Shown here piece by piece: positions 35,314 through 43,383 of a stretch of 43,383 bases of DNA. Location of the stretch: positions 1-43,383 of the forward strand of contig JAIOJF010000005.1 of the NCBI GenBank assembly GCA_019911965.1. Direction: 5' to 3'. Under the pieces are notes generated by a model that ran no database searches, was not told the origin of the DNA, and worked only from the letters and a program-made list of their open reading frames with translations. The translations under genes were made by a program, and so were the position numbers. Position 1 is the stretch's first letter; each line of letters starts with the position of its first letter. This stretch comes from Paracoccaceae bacterium. GTDB lineage: Bacteria; Pseudomonadota; Alphaproteobacteria; Rhodobacterales; Rhodobacteraceae.

Positions 35314-38300
35314 GTGACCAGACATCAGCCCGCCAACCGCCTTTCGATGACCCTTGCAGACCGGCTGCATCAGGAAAGCGGCTGGGTCTACATGACGGGG
35401 ATGCAGGCGCTGGTCCGCCTGCCGATCCAGCAGCGCAAGCGCGACATCGCGGCGGGGCTGAATACCGGCGGCTATATCTCGGGCTATCGCGGATCGCCGC
35501 TCGGACGCTACGATATGGACCTGTGGTCCGCCGCGACGGAGCTGAAAAAGCACAACATCCATTTTCAGCCCGGCGTGAACGAGGACCTGGCCGCCACCGC
35601 CACCTGGGGCAGCCAGCAGGTCGGCCTGTTCCCCGGTGCAAAGGTCGATGGCGTGTTCTCGATCTGGTACGGCAAGGCCCCCGGGCTGGACCGCTCGATG
35701 GACCCGATCCGCCATGCCAATCTGGCCGGAACCAATGAAAAGGGCGGCTCGATCCTGCTGGTGGGCGACGATCACGGCGCGAAATCATCGACGCTCGCCT
35801 GTTATTCCGATTTCAACTTCGTCTCCGCCGGTATGCCGCTTCTGGCCCCGGCCAATGCGCAGGAAGTGCTGGATTACGGCCTGCACGGCATCGCCATGAG
35901 CCGCTATTCCGGCACGCTGGTGGGCCTGAAACTGGTGACGGATGTGGTCGAAGGCGGCGGCTCGGTGCTGGTGGCACCCGACAGCCCGTCGATCAATCTG
36001 CCGGAAAAATCCGGCCCCCATCCCGGCATCAAGCCCTTTATGCCGTTCATGGAGCAAGAGCGTATCTTGTGGGATGTGCGCCTGAAACTGGTGATGGCCT
36101 ATGCGCGGGCAAATGCGCTGAACACCATTTCCGGGCCAGCCAGGGCGCGGCTCGGCATCGTGGCCGCGGGCAAGGCGTGGCAGGATCTCAATCAGGCGCT
36201 GGAAAGCATGGGCTACCGCGATGGCAGGATCGGCGGCATGGAGGTGCGGCTGATGAAGGTCGGCATGGTCTGGCCGCTGGATGAAAAGGCGGTGCGCGAC
36301 TTTGCCGAAGGGCTGGATACCATCGTCGTGGTCGAGGAAAAGCGCCCGCTTCTGGAAGACCAGATCAAGACCTATCTCTATGGCACGGGCCTTGCACCAC
36401 GGCTGATCGGCAAGACCTTCGGCGGCCATGTCTATGCCGAACAGGCGGGCGATTGCGCGTTTCCGAATGTTGGCGAGGTTGATCCCAACATGGTCGCCCG
36501 CATCATCGCCCGCGCCGCCAATGAAACCGATCCGAAATGCGGCATCGCCCTGCCGAACCAGCCCGACCAGCCCACCGGCTTCGGGGCTGGCGGCGCGATC
36601 CGCCCGCCCTCGTTCTGTGCGGGGTGTCCGCATGGCCGCTCGACCAAGGTGATCGAAGGCTCGCGCGCGCTGGCGGGCATCGGCTGTCACGGCATGGCGA
36701 TGCTGCGCGATCCCATGCACACCAATTCCATGAGCCATATGGGCGGCGAAGGCGTCGGCTGGCTGGGCCAGTTCCCGTTCACGGATGAAAAGCACGTCTT
36801 CACCAATATGGGCGACGGCACCTATTTTCATTCCGGCCTGATGGCGATCCGCGCCGCCATCGCCGCCAAGGCCCCGATCACCTACAAACTGTTGCATAAC
36901 GGCTTCGTGTCGATGACCGGCGGTCAGCCGCATGATGGCGAGATCACGCCGCAAAGCATGATCGAACAGGTCCGCGCCGAAGGCGTGCGCCGCATCGCGC
37001 TGGTCTCGGACGAGCCTGAAAAATACCGGGGGCAGACGCTGGGCAAGGGCGTGACGGTGCACGACCGCACCGAGATCGAGGCGGTCCAGCGCGAATTGCG
37101 CGACATTGCCGAAGTGACGGTGCTGATCTTCGATCAGGCCTGCGCCACCGAACGCCGCCGCCTGCGCAAGCGCGGCAAATGGGCCGACCCCGACAAGCGG
37201 GTCTTCATCAACCCAAGCGTCTGCGAGGGCTGCGGCGATTGCTCGACGGTTTCAGGCTGCATGGCGATCGAGCCCTTGGAAACCGAGTTTGGCCGCAAGC
37301 GGGTGATCAACCAATCCTCCTGCAACAAGGATTTCTCCTGCGTCGAGGGCTTCTGCCCGTCCTTTGTCACGGTGTCAGGCGCCCGGCCGCGCAAATCGAA
37401 AGTGGCCGAGGCGGCGATTGATGTCAGCCATCTGCCGATGCCGGAATTGCCTGAGATCGACGGCTCGTGGTCGGTGCTGGTCTCGGGCATCGGCGGGGCG
37501 GGGGTGGTGACGGTCGGCCAGACGCTGGCCGTGGCGGCCCATGCCGAGGGATTGTTTTCCTCGAACCTCGATATCACCGGGTTGGCGCAGAAATACGGCG
37601 CGGTGCACAGCCATATCAAGATGGCCGTCGCCCCCGAAGCGATGCGCGCGACAAGGATCGCCACCGCCGAGGCCGACGCGCTGATCGGCTGCGATCTGGT
37701 GGTCGCGGCAGGCGACGAGGCGCTGGCCAAGCTGAACACCGACCACGCCGTCGCGGTGACCGACCTGACCGTCGTGCCCACAGCCGAGTTTTCGATGAAC
37801 CCCGACTGGAAGCTGAACGGCGATGTGCAAATGCAGCGCCTGTCCCGCCTGCTGGGCGACAAGGTGCAGGGGTTGAATGCGCAAGTGCTGGCGGAAAAGG
37901 TGATGGGCGATCGCCTCTATGCCAACATGCTGCTGGTCGGCGCGTCCTGGCAGCAGGGCGGCCTGCCCCTGTCGCTGGCGGCCCTGCACCGGGCGATTGA
38001 TCTGAACGGGGTGCAGATTGAAAAGAACAAGCAAGCGTTCGATCTGGGCCGTCTGGCGATTGCCGACCCCGAGGCGGCGGCGCGGCTGGCCGGTGGCGCG
38101 GCACCCGTCGATCTGGCAGCGCACCGCGCGGCAACGCTGGACGAGGTGGTGGCCCTCCGGGTGGCAGATCTGACGGAATACCGCGATGCAGCCCTGGCGC
38201 GGCGCTACAGCGACATGCTGGCGAAGGTAACGGCGGCGGGCCTGGATGCCGGGGCGCAGATGGCTGTGGCAAAGGGCTATTACAAACTGCTGGCGGTCAA

Positions 38301-38769
38301 GGACGAATGGGAGGTGGCGCGCCTCTATTCCCGCCCGGAATTCCGCACCGCCCTCAGGGATACGTTCGAGGGCGATCTGAAACTCACCTTTCATGTCGGG
38401 GCCTGGCCGTTCGGGCGTATCGACCGCAAGACCGGCAAACAGATCAAGCGCGAGGCCGGGGCCTGGATGCTGACCGCCTTCCGCCTGATGGCGCGGCTGC
38501 GCGGGCTGCGTGGCTCGGTCCTTGATCCGTTCCGCAATTCGCCCGAGGCGAAACTGGCGCGGCAGGTGCTGGCGGATTACGAGGCCGATATCGCCTTCGC
38601 CGTGGATCACGTCGCCACCGGCGAGCATGCGAAATTGGCGGATTTGCTGAACCTGCCGGATCGTATTCGCGGCTACGGCCATATCCGCGAACGCCATGTC
38701 GCGGATGTTGCCAAGCGGCGGGCGGCGCTGAAGTCGGCACTGGCGAAGAAGGCGGGGCAGGCGGCCTGA
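35314..38769 (+). CDS. Indolepyruvate ferredoxin oxidoreductase, fused alpha-beta (IorAB type)
   Basis: An 1151-residue fusion of the aerobic alphaproteobacterial/betaproteobacterial kind. The N-terminal pyruvate-ferredoxin-oxidoreductase-like part (YISGYRGSPLGRYD) is followed by a TPP-binding part with CAGCPHGRSTKV and the Mg-TPP motif MGDGTYFHSGLMA. A 4Fe-4S region follows (CEGCGDCSTVSGCMAIEP, then CNKDFSCVEGFCPSF), then a gamma domain with GIGGAGVVTVGQTLA, and a ~300-residue C-terminal extension. It oxidatively decarboxylates aryl-pyruvates from aromatic amino acids to aryl-acetyl-CoA. Start: GTG at 35314 with a GAGGG 7 nt before it, or ATG at 35347. Confidence 0.94.
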   Translation: MTRHQPANRLSMTLADRLHQESGWVYMTGMQALVRLPIQQRKRDIAAGLNTGGYISGYRGSPLGRYDMDLWSAATELKKHNIHFQPGVNEDLAATATWGSQQVGLFPGAKVDGVFSIWYGKAPGLDRSMDPIRHANLAGTNEKGGSILLVGDDHGAKSSTLACYSDFNFVSAGMPLLAPANAQEVLDYGLHGIAMSRYSGTLVGLKLVTDVVEGGGSVLVAPDSPSINLPEKSGPHPGIKPFMPFMEQERILWDVRLKLVMAYARANALNTISGPARARLGIVAAGKAWQDLNQALESMGYRDGRIGGMEVRLMKVGMVWPLDEKAVRDFAEGLDTIVVVEEKRPLLEDQIKTYLYGTGLAPRLIGKTFGGHVYAEQAGDCAFPNVGEVDPNMVARIIARAANETDPKCGIALPNQPDQPTGFGAGGAIRPPSFCAGCPHGRSTKVIEGSRALAGIGCHGMAMLRDPMHTNSMSHMGGEGVGWLGQFPFTDEKHVFTNMGDGTYFHSGLMAIRAAIAAKAPITYKLLHNGFVSMTGGQPHDGEITPQSMIEQVRAEGVRRIALVSDEPEKYRGQTLGKGVTVHDRTEIEAVQRELRDIAEVTVLIFDQACATERRRLRKRGKWADPDKRVFINPSVCEGCGDCSTVSGCMAIEPLETEFGRKRVINQSSCNKDFSCVEGFCPSFVTVSGARPRKSKVAEAAIDVSHLPMPELPEIDGSWSVLVSGIGGAGVVTVGQTLAVAAHAEGLFSSNLDITGLAQKYGAVHSHIKMAVAPEAMRATRIATAEADALIGCDLVVAAGDEALAKLNTDHAVAVTDLTVVPTAEFSMNPDWKLNGDVQMQRLSRLLGDKVQGLNAQVLAEKVMGDRLYANMLLVGASWQQGGLPLSLAALHRAIDLNGVQIEKNKQAFDLGRLAIADPEAAARLAGGAAPVDLAAHRAATLDEVVALRVADLTEYRDAALARRYSDMLAKVTAAGLDAGAQMAVAKGYYKLLAVKDEWEVARLYSRPEFRTALRDTFEGDLKLTFHVGAWPFGRIDRKTGKQIKREAGAWMLTAFRLMARLRGLRGSVLDPFRNSPEAKLARQVLADYEADIAFAVDHVATGEHAKLADLLNLPDRIRGYGHIRERHVADVAKRRAALKSALAKKAGQAA

Positions 38770-38815
38770 CCGGGGGCAAGCCGAAAATTATTACTTCAAG
38801 AATTTTCCGCCCCCC

Positions 38816-38839
38816 GCAGAATTTTCCACAAAATTCTGC
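38816..38839. terminator. Bidirectional hairpin between iorAB and the EamA gene
   Basis: GCAGAATTTT, loop CCAC, AAAATTCTGC: a perfect 10-bp stem between convergent genes. It has no T tract after it, but the A/T-rich upper stem gives runs of T in both directions. A partial copy of the left arm (GAATTTTCC) lies at 38800-38808. Confidence 0.6.
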
Positions 38840-38854
38840 AAGACCGGTATCGCG

Positions 38855-39763
38855 TCAGCCGCGTTCACGCAGCAGGAACAGCATCAGCAACGCCGCCAGG
38901 ATCGGCACGCCGCCCATCAGCACCAGAAGGCCCGGCCAGCCATTGCCCATCAGGCTTTCCAGCATCACCACCCAGAATGGCGTGAGGTAGGTATAGGCCG
39001 TCACCTTGGCCGAAGGCAGCCGCATCGCCGCCACGGTGACCAGCGAAAACGTGCCGAGGCTGGCAAAGATCGCCAGATACGCCATCACCCCCCAGACCAA
39101 GAGCGGCAGCGCGCTCCAGTCCGTTGCGGCAAGGCGCGGCCAGAACAGGATCGCCAGCAGCAAGGCCCCGCTGATCACCAGACCGAGCGTCGTGGCATAG
39201 ACCGGCTCACCCCGTCGCAGGCGCGGCACCATCACCGCATAGGCGGCATGGGCGGCGGTGCCGATGGCGAACAGCATCTCGCCGCGCCCCAGATCGAGCG
39301 CCAGTAACGCACCGATATCGCCGCGAAAGATCACCCAGAGCGCGCCGAACCCGCCCACCGCCAGCGCCAGCCAGACCGCCGGGCGCTGGCTGCGGCCCGA
39401 AACGGCAAGGTCCATCAGCCCGGCCATCAGCGGCATCGCGGTGAACACGGTGGCGGTGGAAATCGGCGTCGCGGTCTTCAGCGCCTCGAACATCAGCACG
39501 AAATAGATCACGAACATGCCGCCCAAGGGCAGGAACCGCCAGGGCTGGCGATAATGGGCCAGCTTCAGGCGTCCGGTCAGTGCCAGCGCCCCGCCCAGCA
39601 GCAGGGCCGCCATCGTGAACCGCGCCGCCGTCAGCGCCACCGGGTCGATATCCCCGGCAATCAGCTTGCCGAACGAGAACGACCCCGCCACCAGCAGCGA
39701 GAACAGCAGCATCGCCAGATGCCCCACCACCCGGCCCGGGGCCACAGGGGCGAAGCCGGGCAA
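38855..39763 (-). CDS. EamA/DMT-superfamily transporter
   Basis: About 302 residues with ten hydrophobic helices arranged as two EamA repeats, as in drug/metabolite exporters. Recognisable elements are FSFGKLIAGDIDPVALTAARFTMAALLL in repeat 1 and AYTYLTPFWVVMLESLMGN in repeat 2. The substrate is unknown. The start is uncertain: TTG at 39763, GTG codons at 39730 or 39727, and ATG at 39712 all fit, and no clear ribosome binding site is seen. It starts 6 nt after preA and probably belongs to the preTA message, which makes a pyrimidine-breakdown product one possible cargo (inference only). Confidence 0.86.
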   Translation of the reverse strand: MPGFAPVAPGRVVGHLAMLLFSLLVAGSFSFGKLIAGDIDPVALTAARFTMAALLLGGALALTGRLKLAHYRQPWRFLPLGGMFVIYFVLMFEALKTATPISTATVFTAMPLMAGLMDLAVSGRSQRPAVWLALAVGGFGALWVIFRGDIGALLALDLGRGEMLFAIGTAAHAAYAVMVPRLRRGEPVYATTLGLVISGALLLAILFWPRLAATDWSALPLLVWGVMAYLAIFASLGTFSLVTVAAMRLPSAKVTAYTYLTPFWVVMLESLMGNGWPGLLVLMGGVPILAALLMLFLLRERG

Positions 39764-39769
39764 AGGCGT

Positions 39770-41071
39770 CTACTCGGCGGCCTTGGCGGCGGGATTGTTC
39801 GGATGCGTTGTCCAGTTGGCGTAAGGCGCCACCTTCTGGCCGGTGCGGGGATCGACCTCGCCCTGGCCCAGCTCCTTCATGGTGATGCAATTGTCCACCG
39901 GGCAGACATTGACGCACAGGTTACAGGCCACGCATTCCGCATCGTCAACCTCGAACACCCGGTCATCGGACATGGTGATCGCCTGATGGCTGGTATCCTC
40001 GCAGGCGGCAAAACAGCGGCCGCACTTGATACAGGCGCTCTGGTCGATCACCGCCTTGGTGACGTAGTTCAGGTTCAGGTCCTGCCAGTTCTTCACCTTG
40101 GGAACCGACCGCCCGACGATGCTTTCGACGCTTTCATGGCCGTGCTCGTCCATCCATTGCGACAGGCCGGAAATCATCTCCTGCACGATCTTGAAACCAT
40201 AGGTCATGGCGGCGGTGCAGACCTGAACATTGCCCGCCCCGAGCGCGATGAACTCCGCCGCATCGCGCCAGGTGGTGACGCCGCCGATACCGCTGATCGG
40301 CAGACCGGCAGTGGCCGGGTTTCGGGCGATCTCGGCCACCATGTTCAGCGCAATCGGCTTGACCGCCGGGCCGCAATAGCCGCCATGCGCGCCGACACCG
40401 TCAATCGTCGGTTCCGGCGCGAAGGTGTCCAGATTGACCGAGGTGATCGAGTTGATGGTGTTGATCAGGCTGACCGCATCCGCGCCGCCGCGCATCGCCG
40501 CTTCGGCGGGATAAAGGATATTGGTGATGTTCGGCGTCAGTTTCACGATGCAGGGCAGATCGGAATATTTCTTCACCCATTCGGTGACCATCTGGATATA
40601 TTCCGGCACCTGCCCCACGGCAGAACCCATGCCGCGTTCGGCCATGCCATGCGGGCAACCGAAGTTCAGTTCCACCCCGTCGGCCCCGGTATCCTCGACC
40701 TTGCGGACGATATCGCGCCAGGGGCCTTCCTCGCAGGGGACCATCAGGCTGACAACCACGGCGCGGTCGGGGTAATCCTTCTTGACGCGGGTGATTTCTT
40801 CGAGGTTCACCTCCAGCGGGCGGTCGGTGATCAGTTCGATATTGTTCAGCCCCAGCAAGCGTCGGTCCGCCCCCCAGATCGCGCCATAGCGCGGGCCGTT
40901 GACGTTGACGATGGGCGGGCCGGCCTCGCCCAGCGTCTTCCAGACCACACCGCCCCAGCCGGCCTCGAAGGCGCGGCGGACGTTGTATTCCTTGTCCGTC
41001 GGCGGGGCCGAGGCCAACCAGAACGGGTTGGGTGATTTGATGCCGATGAAGGTGGTTGTCAGGTCTGCCAT
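39770..41071 (-). CDS. preA: NAD-dependent dihydropyrimidine dehydrogenase subunit PreA
   Basis: A 433-residue FMN/Fe-S subunit reducing uracil and thymine to dihydropyrimidines. The TIM-barrel part opens FIGIKSPNPFWLASAPPTD and carries ELNFGCPHGMAERGMGSAVGQ with the active-site Cys-type loop, and VKLTPNITNI. The C-terminus holds two 4Fe-4S sites: CIKCGRCFAACEDTSH and CVACNLCVNVCPVDNC. It works as a heterotetramer with PreT, encoded 14 nt upstream in the same direction. No downstream dihydropyrimidinase gene is in view; the next gene is a transporter. Confidence 0.97.
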   Translation of the reverse strand: MADLTTTFIGIKSPNPFWLASAPPTDKEYNVRRAFEAGWGGVVWKTLGEAGPPIVNVNGPRYGAIWGADRRLLGLNNIELITDRPLEVNLEEITRVKKDYPDRAVVVSLMVPCEEGPWRDIVRKVEDTGADGVELNFGCPHGMAERGMGSAVGQVPEYIQMVTEWVKKYSDLPCIVKLTPNITNILYPAEAAMRGGADAVSLINTINSITSVNLDTFAPEPTIDGVGAHGGYCGPAVKPIALNMVAEIARNPATAGLPISGIGGVTTWRDAAEFIALGAGNVQVCTAAMTYGFKIVQEMISGLSQWMDEHGHESVESIVGRSVPKVKNWQDLNLNYVTKAVIDQSACIKCGRCFAACEDTSHQAITMSDDRVFEVDDAECVACNLCVNVCPVDNCITMKELGQGEVDPRTGQKVAPYANWTTHPNNPAAKAAE

Positions 41072-41085
41072 TTTCGTGGTCTCCC

Positions 41086-42408
41086 TCAGGCCGTCAGGCG
41101 CTTGTGAATGTCTTCGGCGGCATCGCGGCCCTCGGCCACCGCCGTCACCGTCAGATCCTCGCCGCCAAGGGCGCAGTCGCCCCCGGCCCAGACGCCGTCG
41201 ATCGAGGTTCGCCCGGCCGCATCTACCGCGATCTTGCCGCCCTCGATGGTCAGCCCCTCGGGCGCACCGGCCAATGTCTGTCCGATGGCCTTCAGCACCT
41301 GATCGGCAGGCAGCGTCACCGTCTCGCCGGTTTCCACCAGTTTGCCGTTTCGCGCCTCGGTTCGTGCCAGCACGATGCCATCGGCGGTGATCGCCTTGGG
41401 CGCCATGTTGAACAACAGCCGCACGCCTTTGGAGGCGGCAAGGTCCTGTTCAAACGGCGATGCCGGCATCGCCGCGCGGTCGCGCCGGTAGGCGATGGTG
41501 ACGTTGTCCGCCCCCAGCAGTTTCGCCTGCACCGCGGCATCTACCGCCGTCATGCCGCCGCCGATCACCACCACGTTGCGCCCGACCGCGATATCGGTCT
41601 TGTCGGGGGATTGGCGCATCCGGGCGATCCAGTCCACCGCGTCCTCGACGCCATCGCGGGCCGCGCCCTCGATCTCAAGCCTATTGACCCCGGCCAGACC
41701 GATGCCCAGAAACACCGCGTCATGATCCTTCTGCAATCCGGCCAGCGTCAGGCCATCGCCCAGCCGCTGCCCGTAGTTGACCTTGATACCGCCGATCCCC
41801 AGCACCCAGTCCAACTCGGCTTGCGCGAACTGCCCCGGGGCCTTGTAGGCGGCGATGCCGAATTCGTTCAGCCCGCCACCCTTGGCGCGGGCGTCGAACA
41901 GCGTGACGGCATGGCCCTTCAACGCCAGGCGATGCGCACAGGCCAGCCCGGCCGGCCCGGCCCCGACCACCGCAACCTTGCGCCCGGTCTCGGCGTCGCG
42001 GCGGAAGGGATGCGCGCCCTTGGCCATCAATGCATCGGTCGCGTAGCGCTGCAACTGGCCGATGATCACCGGCTTGCCCTCGGCGGTTTCGCGCACGCAC
42101 ACCTCCTCGCACAAGGTTTCGGTCGGGCAGACCCGGGCGCACATGCCGCCAAGGATATTCTGCGACAGGATGGTTTTTGCCGCCGCTTCCGGCGTGCCGG
42201 TGGCGATCTGGCGGATGAACAAAGGGATGTCGATGGTCGTCGGGCAGGCATCCATGCAAGGCGCGTCATGGCAGAAATAACAGCGATCCGCCGCCACCAA
42301 AGCCGCGTGATGATCCAGCGGCGGGTGCAGATCGGCGAAGTTTGCGGCGATGTCTTCCCGCGAAAGGCGGCCGGCGGCCATGCCCGGAGTGAAAGGATCT
42401 GACGGCAT
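41086..42408 (-). CDS. preT: NAD-dependent dihydropyrimidine dehydrogenase subunit PreT
   Basis: A 440-residue flavoprotein that takes electrons from NADH and passes them to PreA. The N-terminal Fe-S region has CYFCHDAPCMDACPTTIDIP and CARVCPTETLCEEVC, as in GltD and DPYD. FAD binding is at VAVVGAGPAGLACAHRLALKG (residues ~135-155) and NAD binding at VVVIGGGMTAVDAAVQAKLLGA. The start at 42408 has AGGGA 8 nt before it; ATGs at 42426 and 42447 are alternatives. A RutR-like dyad lies about 64 nt upstream. Confidence 0.95.
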   Translation of the reverse strand: MPSDPFTPGMAAGRLSREDIAANFADLHPPLDHHAALVAADRCYFCHDAPCMDACPTTIDIPLFIRQIATGTPEAAAKTILSQNILGGMCARVCPTETLCEEVCVRETAEGKPVIIGQLQRYATDALMAKGAHPFRRDAETGRKVAVVGAGPAGLACAHRLALKGHAVTLFDARAKGGGLNEFGIAAYKAPGQFAQAELDWVLGIGGIKVNYGQRLGDGLTLAGLQKDHDAVFLGIGLAGVNRLEIEGAARDGVEDAVDWIARMRQSPDKTDIAVGRNVVVIGGGMTAVDAAVQAKLLGADNVTIAYRRDRAAMPASPFEQDLAASKGVRLLFNMAPKAITADGIVLARTEARNGKLVETGETVTLPADQVLKAIGQTLAGAPEGLTIEGGKIAVDAAGRTSIDGVWAGGDCALGGEDLTVTAVAEGRDAAEDIHKRLTA

Positions 42409-42471
42409 CGTGTTGGTCCCTGTCATTGTTTTGCGGAATGCTGACATGCGTCCGATGAAATTTCAACAAAT

Positions 42472-42487
42472 TTTATCAAATGGTCAA
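42472..42487. promoter_or_regulatory. Candidate RutR-type operator upstream of preTA
   Basis: TTTATCAAATGGTCAA; read on the minus strand it is TTGACCA-TT-TGATAAA. One half matches TTGACCA of the RutR palindrome (TTGACCAnnTGGTCAA) fully; the other matches at five of seven positions. RutR is the uracil-sensing TetR-family regulator of pyrimidine degradation genes, which fits the neighbouring preTA. Confidence 0.5.
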
Positions 42488-42613
42488 AACAAAGATCGCC
42501 ATGCCTGTTGCATTGGCAGTACGCCCAATCCTCACTAAGCTGATACAAAGGTCGAGTCGCGCGGCGACCGGGGCAAACCCGGCGAAACAAGCGCCATCAG
42601 GGAAAGAGACCAA

Positions 42614-42664
42614 ATGACGCTTCACCGAACGGTGCCGCCTTGCCGATCCGGGCCAGCCGCATGA
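42614..42664 (+). CDS. Possible 16-residue leader peptide before the CoA ligase
   Basis: ATG at 42614 follows GGAAAGAGACCAA, a plausible ribosome binding site, and opens a 16-codon frame (MTLHRTVPPCRSGPAA). Its TGA overlaps the ATG of the CoA ligase as ATGA. The ligase start itself has no good site, so the short frame may bring ribosomes to it. It could also be a remnant of the true N-terminus after a frameshift. Confidence 0.4.
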   Translation: MTLHRTVPPCRSGPAA

Positions 42665-43383
42665 CCGGCATGACGCTGGAACAGGCGGTGCGGCATGTCA
42701 CCACCACCAATCCCGCCTTCGCGGTCGGCAAGGCCGTGATCCGGGGGGTTGACTACAAGGTGTTCACCAACGCACCCGTCAGCGTTCCGGCGATGATGCA
42801 GGCCAGCCGGGCCGCCCAGGGCGACGGCGCGGCGGAGTATCTGGCCTATGAAGATGAACGCTGGAGCTATGATGAATTCTGCGCCGAAGCCAACCGAATG
42901 GGCCACGCACTGGCCGCGGAATTTGGCATCACCAAGGGCGACAGGGTGGCCATCGCCATGCGCAATTGCCCGGAATTGCTGATCCTGACAATGGCGATTT
43001 CCGGGCTGGGGGCGGTGGTGGTGTTCCTGAATGCCTGGTGGACCACCGAAGAACTGGACTACGCCCTGACCGACAGCGCCGCCCGCTTCGTCTTCGCCGA
43101 TGCCGAACGCCTGCGCCGGCTGGAACCATTGGCCGGCCCGCGCGGTCTGACCCTGATCGGTGTGCGCGACGGGGCCGGGATGGCATCCTACAGCTATGCC
43201 GCGTTGCTGGCAGGCAGCCCGGATGCGTCCTTTCCGGTGGCCCTTATCGAAGCCGAGGATGATTTCGCCATCATGTATTCCTCCGGCACCACCGGCCATC
43301 CCAAAGGCGTGGTGCTGACGCATCGCGGCGCGGTCAATGCGGTTTACACCTGGCTGTTGCAGGCGGTGATGGCCCCCCTGATC
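42661..43383 (+). CDS. Acyl-CoA synthetase / AMP-binding enzyme (5' part, cut by window end)
   Basis: The first 241 residues of an ANL-superfamily enzyme; the frame is open at the window edge. Visible features are the N-terminal substrate-domain segment YLAYEDERWSYDEFCAEANRMGHAL, VAIAMRNCPELLILTMAISGLGAVVVFLNAWWTTEELDY, and the adenylation P-loop YSSGTTGHPKGVVLTHRG (residues 206-223). The DxD and C-terminal lysine motifs lie beyond the window. It would activate a fatty or other carboxylic acid to its CoA thioester; the substrate is open. It is divergent from preTA. The start is chosen as the ATG at 42661, overlapping the stop of a short upstream frame. Confidence 0.9.
   Translation, partial: MTGMTLEQAVRHVTTTNPAFAVGKAVIRGVDYKVFTNAPVSVPAMMQASRAAQGDGAAEYLAYEDERWSYDEFCAEANRMGHALAAEFGITKGDRVAIAMRNCPELLILTMAISGLGAVVVFLNAWWTTEELDYALTDSAARFVFADAERLRRLEPLAGPRGLTLIGVRDGAGMASYSYAALLAGSPDASFPVALIEAEDDFAIMYSSGTTGHPKGVVLTHRGAVNAVYTWLLQAVMAPLI

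Noticed and set aside
39554-41035. Open frame of 493 codons on the plus strand
   Set aside because: It is antisense to preA and the EamA gene and has His/Asp/Gly-rich shadow composition.
42622-43323. Open frame of 233 codons on the minus strand
   Set aside because: It is antisense to the 5' part of the AMP-binding enzyme, whose P-loop motif is unmistakable.

Overview
The window reads as a piece of a GC-rich alphaproteobacterial chromosome, most likely a marine or aquatic member of the Rhodobacterales. The basis is the joint presence of petABC, ccoNOQP next to ccoGHIS with FNR-type TTGAC/T-N4-ATCAA operators and a divergent tandem universal stress gene, thiBPQ behind a TPP riboswitch, fused IorAB, a DAO-GcvT dehydrogenase, preTA, and a Rhodobacterales-looking intergenic repeat. 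Nearly all genes are ordinary chromosomal genes. No phage, transposase, CRISPR or rRNA was seen. The genus assignment is inference.

Layout. (1) 1-4122: a secreted protein with T5SS/PEP-CTERM-type beta-helix repeats followed by RTX calcium repeats, then an overlapping pair made of a LicD-like transferase and a CTP-dependent cytidylyltransferase. This is the most accessory-looking part. (2) 4551-9483: tRNA-Lys(UUU), dapF-mtaB (ATGA-coupled), a PaiB-like flavoprotein, a small membrane protein with a GST, and trmL-PAP2 on the other strand. (3) 9635-12391: petABC (cytochrome bc1) with a strong terminator, followed by a roughly 112-bp palindromic element whose edge supplies the stop codon of thiQ. 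(4) 12577-15978: thiBPQ on the minus strand under a TPP riboswitch. (5) 16091-22932: M20 amidohydrolase, MFS transporter, aroC, a thioredoxin-fold protein with CcdA, a DUF6946-like protein and a two-domain UspA. (6) 22996-31129: the microaerobic respiration block, ccoNOQP (cbb3 oxidase) and ccoGHIS (its assembly and copper supply), with four FNR boxes. (7) 31168-38769: FAD/GcvT demethylating dehydrogenase, zwf and iorAB. (8) 38855-43383: EamA transporter, preT-preA (reductive pyrimidine degradation), a RutR-like half-conserved operator, and the 5' part of an acyl-CoA ligase cut by the window end.

How it fits together. bc1 and cbb3 form a respiratory branch: ubiquinol to cytochrome c to oxygen at low oxygen tension. 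The thioredoxin-fold protein and CcdA could serve periplasmic thiol reduction for cytochrome c or copper-site maturation. FNR boxes tie ccoN, ccoG and the stress gene to oxygen limitation. The metabolic genes (DMGDH-like, IorAB, PreTA, M20, CoA ligase) indicate use of methylated amines, aromatic amino acids, pyrimidines and acylated amino compounds.

Novelty. I see no clear new defence or mobile system. The best candidates for a second look are the RTX/beta-helix protein with its LicD-cytidylyltransferase pair, the 112-bp palindrome at the thiQ terminus, the triple FNR-box arrangement between uspA and ccoN, and the PD-(D/E)XK-like signature in the DUF6946-like protein. All similarity statements come from reading motifs by eye. 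No database search was run.
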